A stretch of DNA of 64,000 nucleotides, from assembly GCF_034140825.1 (NCBI RefSeq), contig NC_089041.1:28409501-28473500 (forward strand). The letters are read 5' to 3'. Positions 21,104 to 33,712 of the stretch are shown piece after piece. Source of the stretch: Oryza sativa Japonica Group (taxonomy: Eukaryota; Streptophyta; Magnoliopsida; Poales; Poaceae). The notes below the pieces were generated by a model. The model was not told the DNA's origin. It saw nothing but the letters and a program-made list of their open reading frames with translations, and made no database searches. A program made the position numbers and the translations under genes. Each line of letters starts with the position of its first letter. Position 1 is the first letter of the stretch.

Positions 21104-24100
21104 TAGATATTTTATTTTACTGTATTATTGTTGTGGAAATGTATATGATAAACAGTGCATGGCTATGTGGCTCAAAATGTCAGTTACTCCATGATGCATT
21201 GATGCAGGTTCAGTTCAGTCCACTCCATGGCACTTTGTCAGCAAGGTGCCACAGGATATTTGTCAGCGAGGTGCCACAGGATATACCCAGAGAGCTCAAC
21301 TCACTCAGACTTCGGCCTGGTTTAGTTCCTAACTTTTTCTTTAAACTTTTAACTTTTTCATTACATCAAAAATTTTCTACATATATAAACTTTCAACTTT
21401 TTCGTCACATCATTCCAATTTCAATCAAACTTTTAATTTTATCGTGAAATAAACACGCCATAAGAGTGACAGGGAAAGAGACGAGCAGATCCATCATTCA
21501 TACGTGTCAGGACAATATTTAATACTGCTCATGATAATGCTGAATCATCATGCTCACTTGCTCCAGACCAGGATGAAACAATGGAATCATCATGCAGCAT
21601 CATCAGAGTAAAATAAACTTCTCATTCACCTGAATCGCCTTACTGCTTACTAGTACAAAATGTGCGAATATGGATTATGGAGTAGTATATACTGTTTGCT
21701 TGCTGGCTGGTGAGACGTAACCAAAATTTGAATTTTACAACTCAATTTTTAGGTTTTTTTAACGTACTTTATTTTTCAATATCATATTTTAAATCGCTGA
21801 GAATATATATAATTTAATTTACAAATTATTTTTAGTTGCTTTATTTTTTAAGAGATGCTTCATTATTCTTTTTTATTTTATAGATTATCAGCTGTGGAGC
21901 AAACGATGAGTGTCTGTAACTGAATATCTTTTTTACAGAGGAGGTAATACCGTAATAGCATGAGTACAGAACTACAGACAGGTAGAAGAAGAAGATGCAG
22001 AGTGAAGTTGTGGCTGTCCCCCGTCGTTAAGTGGTGGCTCCGTACTCCAATGCCCAACGCTACATCAGAGCAAGAAGCTGCTTAATTACAAATGCAGACA
22101 TGTTCGTCTCTTCTAAGGCAACCAACCCCATTCTCTCTTCTTTTTTTCTCCTCTTCTCCTCTTTGGGATTCACACACATGTTCAGAGTTTCAGAGATGAA
22201 TGCTAGTACTATATCTTTTTGGTTTTGGCACAAGAGAACCAAGGCATGGTCCTTGCATGTTCTCCTCCTCGTCGTCTTCTCCTTGAACCCTTTTCTACTG
22301 ATGGGTACAAGCCATTGACAGCATTTTTGTTGTCAAGTCAATTTTATGCACTTGTTTTGATTGCTTGTCTTAGAAAAATACTAACATATTTCGGACAATA
22401 GCTGAAAACACTCGATCTTGCGTGTCAAGTTGGATTTTTGTGCTGCTACATGCCTTTTGTTCTCGAGCCCTGCCATTAATCAATCTTCCAATCATGGTGA
22501 CACAAAAGTATTTGAAAAATGAAATACAGTAGTACATAATATAAAAAGATGTGTATTCCAAGTTGCACTGTAAAGAAAAGAGATGAATTGATGATGCCCT
22601 TTTTGTTGAACTGGCTACAGCATTTGCTCTATGAACAGGTAGGATTAAGAACTTATAAGAAGGAAGAGATGTGTCTAACCACCCTGAAAGCATCATCCTA
22701 ATTAAGTCCTTGTTTTGTGTTCCCTTCCTAATGAGATCACATAACCCCAAAGATTAGGCACACCCTGGCATGGCATCCATCTCCATGAGACAAAACCCCA
22801 AAGTATCTGCAACCTATAATTCCAGGGGCCCTTCTCTGTCCCCCAACTTCCATCTTTACTGTATTAATATTGTGAATTTGTGAGTATTTATACTCAGATA
22901 CCGAGGGAAAAAAGAAGGAGAAGAAAGAACACCCCAATAGCCCCTACAAACACAAAATAAATGAGTAAATAAAACCTGCCCTCAATGCTCTTGCTTCTCA
23001 TTTGGTTTATCCAACCAAAATTTAATCTTAGTGTTGATTTTTTTTATTGGCATATATTGGCTTTTAAACGGCGAATAATATGAATATAAAAGTTTTACTA
23101 ATAAAATATTTTATAAACTGTATTGAAAATTTACATTTATGTTTTATTGGCAGAAAACTTCTTGATGCCGTGAAAGCAACATATTAGTATTTATTATACT
23201 GTGAAATCTTCTCGATATCTTTGCTAGCAATAGATGTCACTCTCTAGTGCATGGCATCATATATCACCGTCCTTCACCTGATTAAATGCCACCATCTTCA
23301 GTCCACATGTATTTTCAATTTCATCACCAAAAGGTCCATCATTCATCATCCATGAAAACTCTCAGAGGTACAGATGAATTAGGTATGTTCATACCTACGC
23401 CCACGTACACACAAGACACAACATGTGTCATATTCCCTATTTAATTTTAGAGGAAAAAAGAGCAAACTCACACACGTCATTCGATTAGCAAGACATGTAC
23501 TCTACAATCTTTGAAAAAAAAATAGAGCATGAGAAAAAAAAAAGGGAGATACGAGAAGCACCGATGATGAAGCAGTAGAATAGTACACGTGTAAGATAAA
23601 AAAAAAGAATAGTACACATGCAAATATAGTTTTAATTTAGATTTCAAGTCCATTAAAACAAAATATTAACAAGATTATCATGGTTGTCAATATAAATTGA
23701 ACATTTTTATAAAAAAAATTTAACCAATAAACCTAGGTTGTGTTCTACACTGTTATTCCAAATAGATATATTCTCGTTCTTTTTAAGCACACTAATCAAA
23801 CGGCTAAATAATCAAACGGCTAAATGATGCGTTTAATGTAAAAGTTTTTTATATAGAAATCTATTTAAGAAAAGTCAAATAAATTTATTTCTCAAATTGG
23901 TAATAATTAATATTTAATTAATCATATACTGATAGCTTATTTCATTTCATGTGCCACTAAAATTTGCAGCCCAAACACACTTTATAATGAACCATTAGAG
24001 TAAGGGATCTAAGCAACAGAGCAAAATGAAGTCTTTTTTTTTAGAAAATAAGTTCTTAGAGCATGAAGAAGATAATCTGCAGTGAAGTAGCTGACATGCA

Positions 24101-24708
24101 TGGTATCCCGAGTGTGTTAAGGGATGCATTCATGAGTGTGTTACATGTGGTGTTTGTGTTGTGCATATGAAATGTGAATGTACTAGTAAGACATAGTGCG
24201 TCCTCCGTATAATTGAAAAAAAAATAAAACAGATAAAAAAGCCCGGCACCTAAGGACATGAGTGGGTATCTGTCTTTTTTTTGAGTGTTTTAAGAGTCGT
24301 ATTTGTGAGCGTCACACATATATCCGTATTGTCCATGACCAGACAGATACGCGTCTTCCGTATAATGTGAAGGAAAATTAAAGATAAAACAGATATAAGA
24401 AGATAAAAGAGAAAGAACAAAAGCAAAGGACATACTGATATTGTTTGTGAGCCTGAGAGGCTGTACCTCATGTACAGGTAGCCGCAGACCCGTCGGAGTC
24501 AAAACCGTTCCGTTCCCCCCCACCACCCCTCCGTTCCGTCCCCTTCACTCGCCAAAGGCGCAAACTTTACTACTTACCCCCACCTCCATCTCCACCTCCA
24601 TCTCCCCTCCGCCCGCGCCGCCGCCTCCGGATCGCGCCGCCCCCGCCCCCGCCCCCGCCCCGCCCAGACCTCATGCTGACTACCCGCCGCAGGTGCTGAC
24701 GCGACGCC
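21104..24708. other. Long intergenic stretch and kinase promoter
   Basis: No gene supported. Bases 21237-21286 hold a 25-bp tandem pair (gtcagcaaggtgccacagga). About 21310-21465 is half of a common rice MITE (ggcctggtttagttcctaac start). About 23745-23985 resembles another worn MITE. About 24100-24415 contains a diverged tandem duplication (cctccgtataat and cttccgtataat blocks). The C-rich, CT-rich run at 24515-24700 is the likely 5' UTR of the kinase gene. Confidence 0.45.
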
Positions 24709-27700
24709 ATGGGCTGCGTGCACGGCCGCCCCTCCACCTCCAGCCCCGCCGCCGCCAACGCCTCACGTCGCCGCGACCACCCGCCTCCGCCTGCGGAGGC
24801 GCAGAAGCAGGGGGCGGATGCTTCTGCGGAGGCGGATGCTGCTGCGGGCGAGAAGGGCGAGCAGCCGGCCGTCGCCGTCGCCGCGGCGGGGCCGCCGGTG
24901 AAGAGGGAGCGGCGCTCGCGGTCGTCGAGGTCGGCGCACGCGCACGCGCACGCCGAGGTGCGCATCGGGGGGAGCTTCGCGAACAAGGCGCGCGGCGAGC
25001 AGGTGGCCGCGGGCTGGCCCGCCTGGCTCTCCGCCGTCGCCGGCGACGCCATCGACGGCTGGACCCCTCGCCGCGCCGACTCCTTCGAGAAGATCGACAA
25101 GGTGCGCCTCCTCCCCTCCCCTCAAAAAATCTCCCCGCGATCCACCGCCGCGGGAGCTCGCTCATCTTCGGCTCTGACTCTCGTCTCGCCATTCTAGATC
25201 GGGCAAGGCACGTACAGCAACGTGTACAAGGCGCGGGACTCGGTGAGCGGCAAGATCGTGGCGCTCAAGAAGGTGCGCTTCGACAACCTGGAGCCCGAGA
25301 GCGTGCGCTTCATGGCCAGGGAGATCCTCATCCTCCGCCGCCTCGACCACCCCAATGTCATCAAGCTCGACGGCCTCGTCACCTCCCGCATGTCCTGCAG
25401 CCTCTACCTCGTCTTCGACTACATGGTCCACGACCTCGCCGGCCTCGCCGCCAGCCCCGAGATCAAGTTCACCCTGCCCCAGGTCGGTCAAGATCCCATT
25501 TCCGGCCGAATTATGCGAAATGTGGTGTCAATTGAGGCTGATTGAGACTTCGAGAGGTGTTTGTGGGCGCAGGTCAAGTGCTATGTGCACCAGCTGTTGT
25601 CGGGATTGGAGCACTGCCACGACCGGGGGGTGCTGCACCGCGACATCAAGGGGTCGAACCTGCTTTTGGACAACAATGGCGTGCTGAAGATCGGGGACTT
25701 TGGTCTCGCGTCGTTCTTCGACCCGAACCATAAGCAGCCGATGACGAGTAGGGTGGTGACGCTCTGGTACCGGCCACCAGAGTTGCTGTTGGGCGCGACG
25801 GATTATGGCGTAGGCGTGGACTTGTGGAGCGCGGGATGTATCCTTGCTGAATTGCTCGCAGGGAAACCTATCATGCCTGGGCGGACCGAGGTTAGCTACA
25901 TAATGATCTGTTATTGTTGTATAGTTATGCTTTAGACACCTTGTAGCACATATCTTTCAAATATTCAGTTCAGCACCAACCAAAGTTTCACTATTAAACT
26001 AGGAATGGCAATGGATACTGTTCAAATGCCATCTTCTGTAGTACTTTTCAAATAGGAATTATTTTCAAAATGTTTTCTTTTGGTCATTGAGCTTATCATT
26101 TATCTGAATTGTCTATTTGGCACACTGAAGTATGGTACAAACATAAAATGTTTGTTACCCCTTATTGCTGCTCAGTGCAGCAGATAGTTGAGAGTTGAGA
26201 CTATTCCATCCAATCGACCTTCTATCTTGTGTTCTTGTTCATATAGCTGTTTTCTTGATTTATGTAATTATGTAATTCAGAAACATCTACATATCAAGTG
26301 ATACACTGACATCTCATCTGAAAAGAAAAGCCTTCTCACCTGCCTTCAAGTCAAATCTTGTTTCCACTTACCAGCTGCCACTTCTGTTGTTTCAGTTCTC
26401 AATGACTTGAACCCTTACCTTGCTCGTCAGGACATAAAGCCTGTCCTATAGCGCAACTGTGTTTAATGTTATGTACTTTTAGTCAAAACGTATATTAACA
26501 TTTTCCTTCTCATGATATTCTGTTGTTTTAATTATGTTTTTTTATCCTTTTAGGTGGAACAGCTGCATAAAATTTTTAAGTTGTGTGGTTCCCCCACAGA
26601 AGAATATTGGAAAAAATCGAAGTTGCCTCATGCAACTATATTCAAGCCCCAACAACCTTACAAAAGGCGAATAGCTGATACATTCAAAGATTTCCCACAA
26701 TCAGCACTGCGACTTATTGAAACACTACTTGCAATCGACCCAGCTGATCGTTTAACAGCGACTTCTGCGTTAGAAAGTGAAGTAAGTTGTCCTAGTTTTT
26801 GCCATTCTGTTCCTATTTTATTGAAATGAGAAAATTGAGGTTCTGAACTTATGAATTCAAATTATACCTAAAATATTTCATGGCATCTCTCTGGCTTCTT
26901 TGTTTGGTAGGGTACTGTTCAATCTTTCTGCAAGTAACACTAGTTCAATTGTCTTTAGTGCCTGGGATAGTGAGATGGAACTGAGCAGTATCAAGAATAA
27001 TAAACTGCATTATTGTCTTTCGTATTGTTTGCCATTAAGGCCGTTGTGATGCTAGAAAAATTAAGAGTTTAAGACTTCATTGGCAACCACAACAATGTTC
27101 AGAATTTCATCTTTAAGGTTCAAATAGGGTCATAAGCTCATAACTCAAATTTAATTTAGAGATCACCATGGGATTTTGACGTTATCTTTGCATATGTATG
27201 AACAGAATCCAATTTTAGCTATTCTTGGTAGCAATCTCTTTGATGTAAATGCTTTAATAATAACATGTTTTTCACCATAAACACAGTTCTTTAAAACGGA
27301 ACCACATGCATGTGATCCATCAAGTTTACCCCAATACCCCCCAAGCAAAGAGATGGATGCAAAACGAAGAGACGAAGAAGCCAGACGGTTTGTCTCCCTA
27401 CTACCCTGCCTTTCCATTCCTTTAGAAAGTTGTGTTGTTTCAGAATATTTGCTTTTGCATCGTCTTTCTGAGTTCTCTGTAATTTCATCTAAGTTCAAGC
27501 GATTTTGTTGATTTAAAAGAGCATGTAGCATGCAAACTGATACAACATAGACAGGTAAATGATCTTGCAATAAAAGGACCAGATCATCAGGTTGAATTAG
27601 GACTAGAGTCTTGAAATCTAGTTGAAATAGGTATATTGTCATCTTCTCCGGTATGCATAGGTGAGCAATGGAACAGAGGACATTACTGCTCACTTTGATG

Positions 27701-28623
27701 ACAGGAATTCAATCAAGCATAACGTGACAAAATTGCATTCAGCATAGTGGACTATAAAGAAGAAAATGTATTTGTTGACTGAAAAGTAACTTCAGTGCAC
27801 TGCAAGGCCATATAGTGATTTGTACCAAAAGACAAAAGTCTTGGTTGTTGTGCCAAGATTCCTGGATTTCTGGGAACTTGTTGAGTACTATATTTCTTGG
27901 ACATCATCATGAGTCAAGCAACAAGTTGTTCCCCTTTCCGTTGCATTTTCAATATTTCTCTCTTCAAATATTCCCCTAATTGTAAAATATCTTTATTTCA
28001 TAAACCTGACTTCTTGACCTTCAGCCAGTTTATTGGCTGATGTGAATGAGCTTTTGCACCCTATAAAATGCTCATTCGCTTATCATTTGATGATCAACAG
28101 TTTAAGAGCTGCTGGTGGTAGAGTTAATGGGGAAGGAGCTAGGAAGACAAGGACAAGGGAAAGACCTAGGGCTGTTCCAGCACCGGAAGCAAATGCTGAG
28201 CTTCAAGCAAATATTGATGTATGTGCTTTTTTTTGGCTGATTTCAGTTGCTCATTTGTTCATTTGCATGATCCGCCACAATCAGAAACATACTCCTAGAA
28301 CAATGTTAAGCTCACAGCTCACTCGATCGTACAACTTGCAGAAAAGAAGACTAATAACACATGCAAATGCGAAGAGCAAGAGTGAAAAGTTCCCTCCGCC
28401 ACATCAGGATGGCGCACTTGGATATCCTTTGGGTTGTTCAAATCATATGGAACCTGCATTTGAGCCGCCAGATCCATCTTCATTCAGCACTGTGTTCCCC
28501 TACGAGAAAGGCTCTGTGCCTACTTGGTCTGGACCATTGGCCGATCCTTCTTCAGGCAACCAGAAGCGAAAACACAAGTCTGGCCGCTCTTCAAAACAAC
28601 CGGCTACCGCCCGTGCTCGATGA
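24709..28623 (+). CDS. CDK-like serine/threonine kinase, N-myristoylated type
   Basis: Seven exons (24709-25101, 25198-25482, 25573-25890, 26554-26781, 27287-27387, 28101-28218, 28342-28623) join in frame to 574 residues. The start MGCVHGRP is an N-myristoylation/palmitoylation signal, so the protein is probably membrane-bound. The kinase domain begins at about residue 126. It has glycine loop GQGTYSNV (133-140), Lys155 in VALKK, the PSTAIRE-equivalent helix EPESVRFMAREI, HRD (248-250) in HRDIKGSN, and DFG (268-270). These are followed by TLWYRPPELLLG and GKPIMPG. After the kinase come KYPPSKE-like (PQYPPSKEMDAKRRDEEARR) and a basic Ser-rich tail. This architecture is that of the plant cyclin-dependent-kinase-related group of which Arabidopsis At1g54610 is a member. 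The cyclin partner and substrates are unknown. Confidence 0.93.
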
Positions 28624-29133
28624 TCTATTATATGATGTCTAGTGCATAAGAAGTCTTCAATACTAAAAAGGAAAAAAAATACTGGCAGCGGTTCTTGCAA
28701 AGTGAGACAATTTAATTGCAAATCAAGGCAAGCAACGATGAATTTTTTTTCTCTTAGATCCATGAATTCATTCCATGTAAGGATTCTTTTTTCGAACAGC
28801 AGTGTATAGGCCGGAGAGGGAGCTCAATTAGTCAAAATTCTGTACATTAGGTTCTCTTTTCCATTCTTACAAGCAGGCAAGCAGCTATATGTCATGTTAG
28901 ATTTATGATTCAGTAATGGAACTTTCAGATCTACTTAGCATGTCACTGCAAACTCTCTTACTTTCAAATATAGCTTATGTACAACCAATCCAATACCATT
29001 TCATCTGATGTGGTTATCTTCAGAGAAGCTGGAAAAGAAAAATATACTAAAAAAAAGGTTTCACTATAATTCATTTCTTGAGCACAATGTCTGACAGAAC
29101 TGCTTTTATATGCTCTCACTGCTTGTGTGCTGT
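28624..29133. other. Convergent 3' ends of kinase and GEX1
   Basis: The 3' UTRs of the plus-strand kinase and minus-strand GEX1 genes face each other over about 510 bases. No separate gene seen. Confidence 0.6.
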
Positions 29134-32100
29134 TCACCGCGGCCTGATGCGTGGCCGGAGGTTGTACCTCCTCGAGATGGACGTGGTGACTGAATTTTCG
29201 CCGAATTCTTCCGGCAAAATGCTGCCATTTCCACAGATTTCTCTCGGCAACGCGAAATCTGGGTCGATTTCGCTGTCCACTTCGTCCTGCAGCTGCTCGT
29301 CGAAGAACCATGAGCAGTCACCAATGCTGCTGCAATCACTCCCAGTACTCCATGGATTCATCTGGTCTCCTGGGTAGAGAGAGAATTTGGTCAAATTCTG
29401 TACTGAGACGTCGGGTTAAATGGTAGTTGATAGCTAAGGACATTGGACACAAGTTGATAGGTTTTGGACTTTGTCACAACTGTACTGGCACAATGGCTTA
29501 ACTATGGCTATTAATTGCCTTGTCTGAATGTGTACAGGTGCTCACCGCCACTGCCATTGCCTTCAATCGCCCGGACTTTCTCCATCAATGTCTGCAGTAA
29601 TTGATGGTTCAGTACTTCGTAATCCCTACAGCAAAAGAAAGAAAGATCCAATCAGATTCATCGCCATAATGTTCTTCTGCTGCTACCTGTATGATAAAGA
29701 TTTACTGTTTGATGATAATCTACAGTGAGAGAGAGAGAGAGAACCCTACTTGTATGTGAAAATTGAGTGCAAGATCTGAGCTGCTGCGGCGGCGAGGAAC
29801 ACCGATCTGATTAACAGCACTTTGGACATGATCAAGAACTGCTTACTGAAGTCGTCGGCTCCGAGCTTGATGACGACGGTCTCCAGCACGAGCGTGATGC
29901 AGAGTCCTAGCAAGAAACAGACGAACAAGTTCATCAGAATAAAAGAAGTCAGCAACGCTTCTGTCTTTCTGAATGTTCTCAGTGCAGCGTGACGCAGGGT
30001 CCTAACAAGAAACAGATGAAGATGTTCAGAAAAAAAAAATCAGCAACGTTTCAGTCTTTCTGAATGCTCTCAGTGTAGCATGATGCAGAGTCCTAGCAAG
30101 CAACAGATGAACATGTTCAGAAAAAAAGTGTTTCTGTCTTTCTGAATGTTCTCAGTTTAGCGTGATGCAAAAGCCTAACATGAAACAGATGAACATGTTC
30201 AGAAAAAAAAATTCAGAGAAGTTTCTGCCTTTCTGAATGTTGGCAGTGTTTGTGTTGAAGTCCGAAGAATCTGACCGAAGTAGAGGTGGCCTCTAATGGC
30301 GAAGGTCTGCTTGGCGCTGGTGAGCAAGTAGACGAGGAATGTGATGCAGCAGTAGAAGAAGAAGGCCTTGATGAAACGGGACTCCACAAGAACAGCGTTG
30401 TGGAGGACGTAGAGCTTGTCCAGCGCCGCGAAGATGCTCGCCTGCTTAGCTCTGAACTCTTCCTGCATACACAATAAGCAAATCAAAGCTTGCGTAAGAA
30501 ACGCCATGAAAAAAGTTTGTGAGATTGATGATAAAAGAAAACCTGAGCTTCCAGTATAGATTCTGAATTTTTCATGAGGTCATCGTGAGCGTGCCGGATC
30601 TGTTCTTGCCGAGACAGGAGCTCCTCCTGCTGTTGCTGCCCGAATTGCGCCAGCTTCTGAATGGTTTCCCTGCAATTTTGCTGGTGTCTAGATCATCCAT
30701 TACTTGTTCATCTTCATATCATAGGCCCTATTCTTTTTCTGGATTTTGGATTTTCATTTGCACGCTTCCCAATCTACTAACCAACGTGTTTTGTAAAAAA
30801 AAATCTATATAAAACTTTCTTGAAATACTTTTGTACAAAAACTTTTCAACTTAATAGGAGTTAATTCATTCATTTGTACCCTCAAATAGCTATCACAAAA
30901 AAGCTGAGGCTTATTTTAAATTTAAATTTTGATTTTAGAATCAGTTTCAGAGGTTGTCAAGCTCTCCTCTCAAAATAGTTCAAGAAGATCAATAAAAAGA
31001 AATCTACCTAAACTATTCTTAAAAATCAAACTTTGAAATTCAAAATTTACTTTGGACAATTGGACTGTCATTTTCAGACAAAAGAATGCAAGTTTGTGCT
31101 GTAATTATTATCACCTGCTCTCCTGAAGAGCTTGTGCCTGAAAACTGTAGAGATGATTGAGCCCTTCCATCGCTTTTGCCTGTCCATCCAACAACAGCAT
31201 CTGATTCTCCAGCGATCTCCCGGCGGCGGCGCCGATGTCGTCGGCGGCGCTCTGCAAGTCCACCATCCTCGCCGCCATGGCGTCGCCGACGGCCCTGACC
31301 TCCCTCTCGATGCCCATGGCCTCCTGTCTCAGCCTCCCCATCTCCTCGCCGATGCTCCTGTACGACGCCTCCACCTGCGCCATCCCGGCGGCGAGCTCCT
31401 CCCTCATCGCCGCCTGCCCTCCCCGCAGCTCGGCCTGCGCGGCGGCGATCTCCCTCGACCGCTCGAAGATCGCCGCCGACCGATCAAGAACGTCGCCGAT
31501 CCGGGCCCGGACGTCCTCGGACGCCGTGGCGAGGTGCTCCGTCTGCGACATGATCGACGACAGCGATCGCCGGAGATGGTCGGACTCCCGCATGATCTTC
31601 TCCGACCTCTCCTCGATCGCCTCCAGCTTCTCGCGCGCCGACCTCGCCGACCTTGTCAGGTCGTTCACGAGCCTCTCCGTGCTCCGCTTGAACGCCTCGG
31701 CCCTGCAAGCCATTGGAGATGACAAGAGAGATGAAGTTGGCCGGAGTCGGAGAAGACGACGACGACGACGACGACGACGAGCGAGCGAGCTTACTGCAGT
31801 TGGTGGCAGAGGGTGTTCGTCTCGAGGAAGAAGGCGAGGAAGACCTTGGACTCGGAGTCGGAGAGGCGCTCGCGGCAGTGCACCATGTCGGCGTGGCCGT
31901 GGCCGTGGGCTGCCGCGGCGTCGCACGGCGGCAGCGGCGGCCGGCCGGAGTCCTCCTGGAAGCAGCCGCTGAGGCGCCACGCGAGCCTCGCCTGCAGCTC
32001 CTTGTCGGCCATGATGTCGCCGCAGCTCGCGAACAGGCTCCGGTACGCCTCGCTCCAGCAGGTGGTGCCCGGCCGCCCATCGCCGGCGGCGATCCTGCGC

Positions 32101-32318
32101 CGCGCGTTCTCCATCAGCTTATCACCTCTCGCGTCCCCGCCGCCGTCGATGGAGAATTCGGCCACCGGAACGCCGCCGTCTAGCGGCGGCGGCGGCGCCA
32201 TTGATGGCTTCTTGGATGACGAAGAGAACATGCTCCATGAGAGAGCATTGGTTGCAGAGCACAGTGATGATATCATCACCAAGATCACAACAAAAACAAA
32301 GCCTCTGATTCTTCTCAT
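29134..32318 (-). CDS. GEX1: GEX1 nuclear-fusion (karyogamy) protein
   Basis: Seven minus-strand exons (32318-31795, 31702-31115, 30669-30543, 30462-30276, 29906-29750, 29625-29546, 29369-29134) join in frame to 632 residues. GEX1 is the plant member of the KAR5/Brambleberry family, nuclear-envelope proteins needed for nuclear fusion in gametes and early embryos. The N-terminus is a signal peptide (GFVFVVILVMISSLCSATNA), followed by the family's Cys-rich region: TTCWSEAYRSLFASC, LAWRLSGCFQEDSGRPPLPPC, VHCRERLSDSESKVFLAFFLETNTLCHQL. Exon 2 is a long coiled coil. Exons 4-5 hold three membrane segments. The tail is acidic, then basic (RRYNLRPRIRPR). In-frame ATGs at 32339 and 32360 could add 7 or 14 residues. 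Length is close to that of Arabidopsis GEX1. Confidence 0.9.
29892..30250. repeat. Four tandem ~90-bp repeats spanning a GEX1 splice acceptor
   Basis: Units start at 29892, 29987, 30078 and 30160, each with gcgtgatgc/gcatgatgc, cctagcaag/cctaacaag, aaacagatgaa, gttcagaaaaaaa and tttctgaatg. The first unit contains the beginning of exon 5 and its acceptor (minus strand, 29907). The other three lie in the intron between exons 4 and 5 and therefore repeat the acceptor (cttgttag or cttgctag-like) near 30001, 30092 and 30174. Confidence 0.85.
31755..31780. repeat. (GAC)8 microsatellite in GEX1 intron 1
   Basis: Eight GAC repeats within the 92-bp first intron of GEX1, only about 15-40 bases from its donor. 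Confidence 0.85.
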
Positions 32319-33712
32319 ACTGAAATTCCCAGTCTGCATTCTGAAGAAAATTTTTCGCATTCATCAAATCATGATGAACTCGAGTGTTGCAAGAAAGAGA
32401 AATCGGTAGTGTTTTTTTGGTAATTAAGATTTAACACTTTCCCTGATTGAGTTGAGCAGATCTTAGGAAGTTGTAAAGTCTATGGTTCAATCACTAACAT
32501 GCATGGAGAAAACTATTAATTCCATCTCATTTTACACGCTGAATTTGAAGCCCGCAAAGCTGTCCATGATCAAATAGAATCGCAAATGTTACACCCCAAT
32601 ACAACCTAGAAGCCAAAGAATATCTAAGGGTGAAAAACAAATTTCACAACGCGTGGGGGGAGCTTAAGATTCTGAGAAGCAGCTGATTGGTAGCCAGCTT
32701 CTAAGAATCTGGAAAAGCTAAGTTTCCCAGCTTCTAGCTTCTAGTTCATTTTCTGGATTCTACAACTACAGCTTCTCAGAATTTACACCAAAAGCTGAAC
32801 TGTTTGGGGGAGTTTCTGATTCTCGGAGAAGCTGCAGCAGCTAGAAGCTCCACAAACAGGGCCTTAAAGCTAGTTGGGCTTGGGCCATGCATGCATGTGC
32901 CCTTTCAGTTTGCAAATTCCACAGCTACTATTTGCAGTTTTGCACTGCACCCACTTTCGGTTCCTCAGTTACTGTGCAACTGAAGCGGCTAATTAAGCGA
33001 TCAGCCTTCCTTTCCCGCCAATAAAGGTTGATCAGTTGTGGGGTTAATACGTCTTGTGAACCTGCAATCTCAAGCTACTTTGCTATACATTGCCATGGCC
33101 TTCAGGGAAGCCTATTGAAGCCGGCGAACTTACCACCGGCGGCGAGTCCTTCCGCCTCTGGTCCGGGCGTCGCCGGCGCCGTCTGCTCTGCAGCAGAGCA
33201 CCGGACTGATGTTATGTAGAGAAAAAATATTACTACTATCAAGTTAACGTGGTAGTATAAGTAGGAGTAAGTATTAGTCCATTAAATTAGGGGAAAAAAT
33301 AAACGGTTTAGTTTCGTTCTACTATCAGTAAGCATTGTAAAACACCTCATGTAATGTATATTGACTCAACAGTCACCATAGGACATTCGGAGACAATTTT
33401 GAAGGCTCAATGTGCTCCCAGTAAAGTAAAAGAAATGGTGACACTTGATGGTTCAAAATGTCCGAGAATGCATACCTGAATTTCATGCGTGCAATTTCAC
33501 CAAGGTTTTCTACAAAACTGTCATGGAAAAGCACATGGCAAGGTAAACAACGGAATGTGTTGTATACATGTTATTGTCGGGCAGGCTAGTGCTAGTGTGC
33601 TACCCATCAAATAGAATGTAGTCGAATACAAATGGCTGGACTGTGATATTGTCCGCCTGCCTGTACTCATGTAATTTCAGCTGCTAGGCCATCTGGGCAC
33701 CTGTGTTACTTC
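32319..33712. other. GEX1 promoter side, MITE-like sequence
   Basis: About 32650-32875 carries agcttctag and cagcttctca words and ends aagctccacaaacagggcc, like a frequent rice MITE whose TIR begins ggccctgtttggg; its left end is worn. About 33110-33200 is a short GC-rich stretch without a recognisable protein. The rest is AT-rich, and its last part is the 3' flank of the next minus-strand gene. Confidence 0.4.

Noticed and set aside
24441-25535. 364-codon frame overlapping the kinase first exons
   Set aside because: Runs through introns in the wrong frame and has no domain; the kinase frame has clear motifs and splice sites.
29892-30250. Regular ~90-bp repeats considered as a CRISPR-like or satellite array
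   Set aside because: Units are contiguous with no unique spacers, only four copies, and derive from a GEX1 exon/intron junction in a plant genome.
31791-32409. Plus-strand 198-codon frames over GEX1 exon 1
   Set aside because: The minus strand has the signal peptide, six-Cys pattern and in-frame splicing; the plus frames are shadows.
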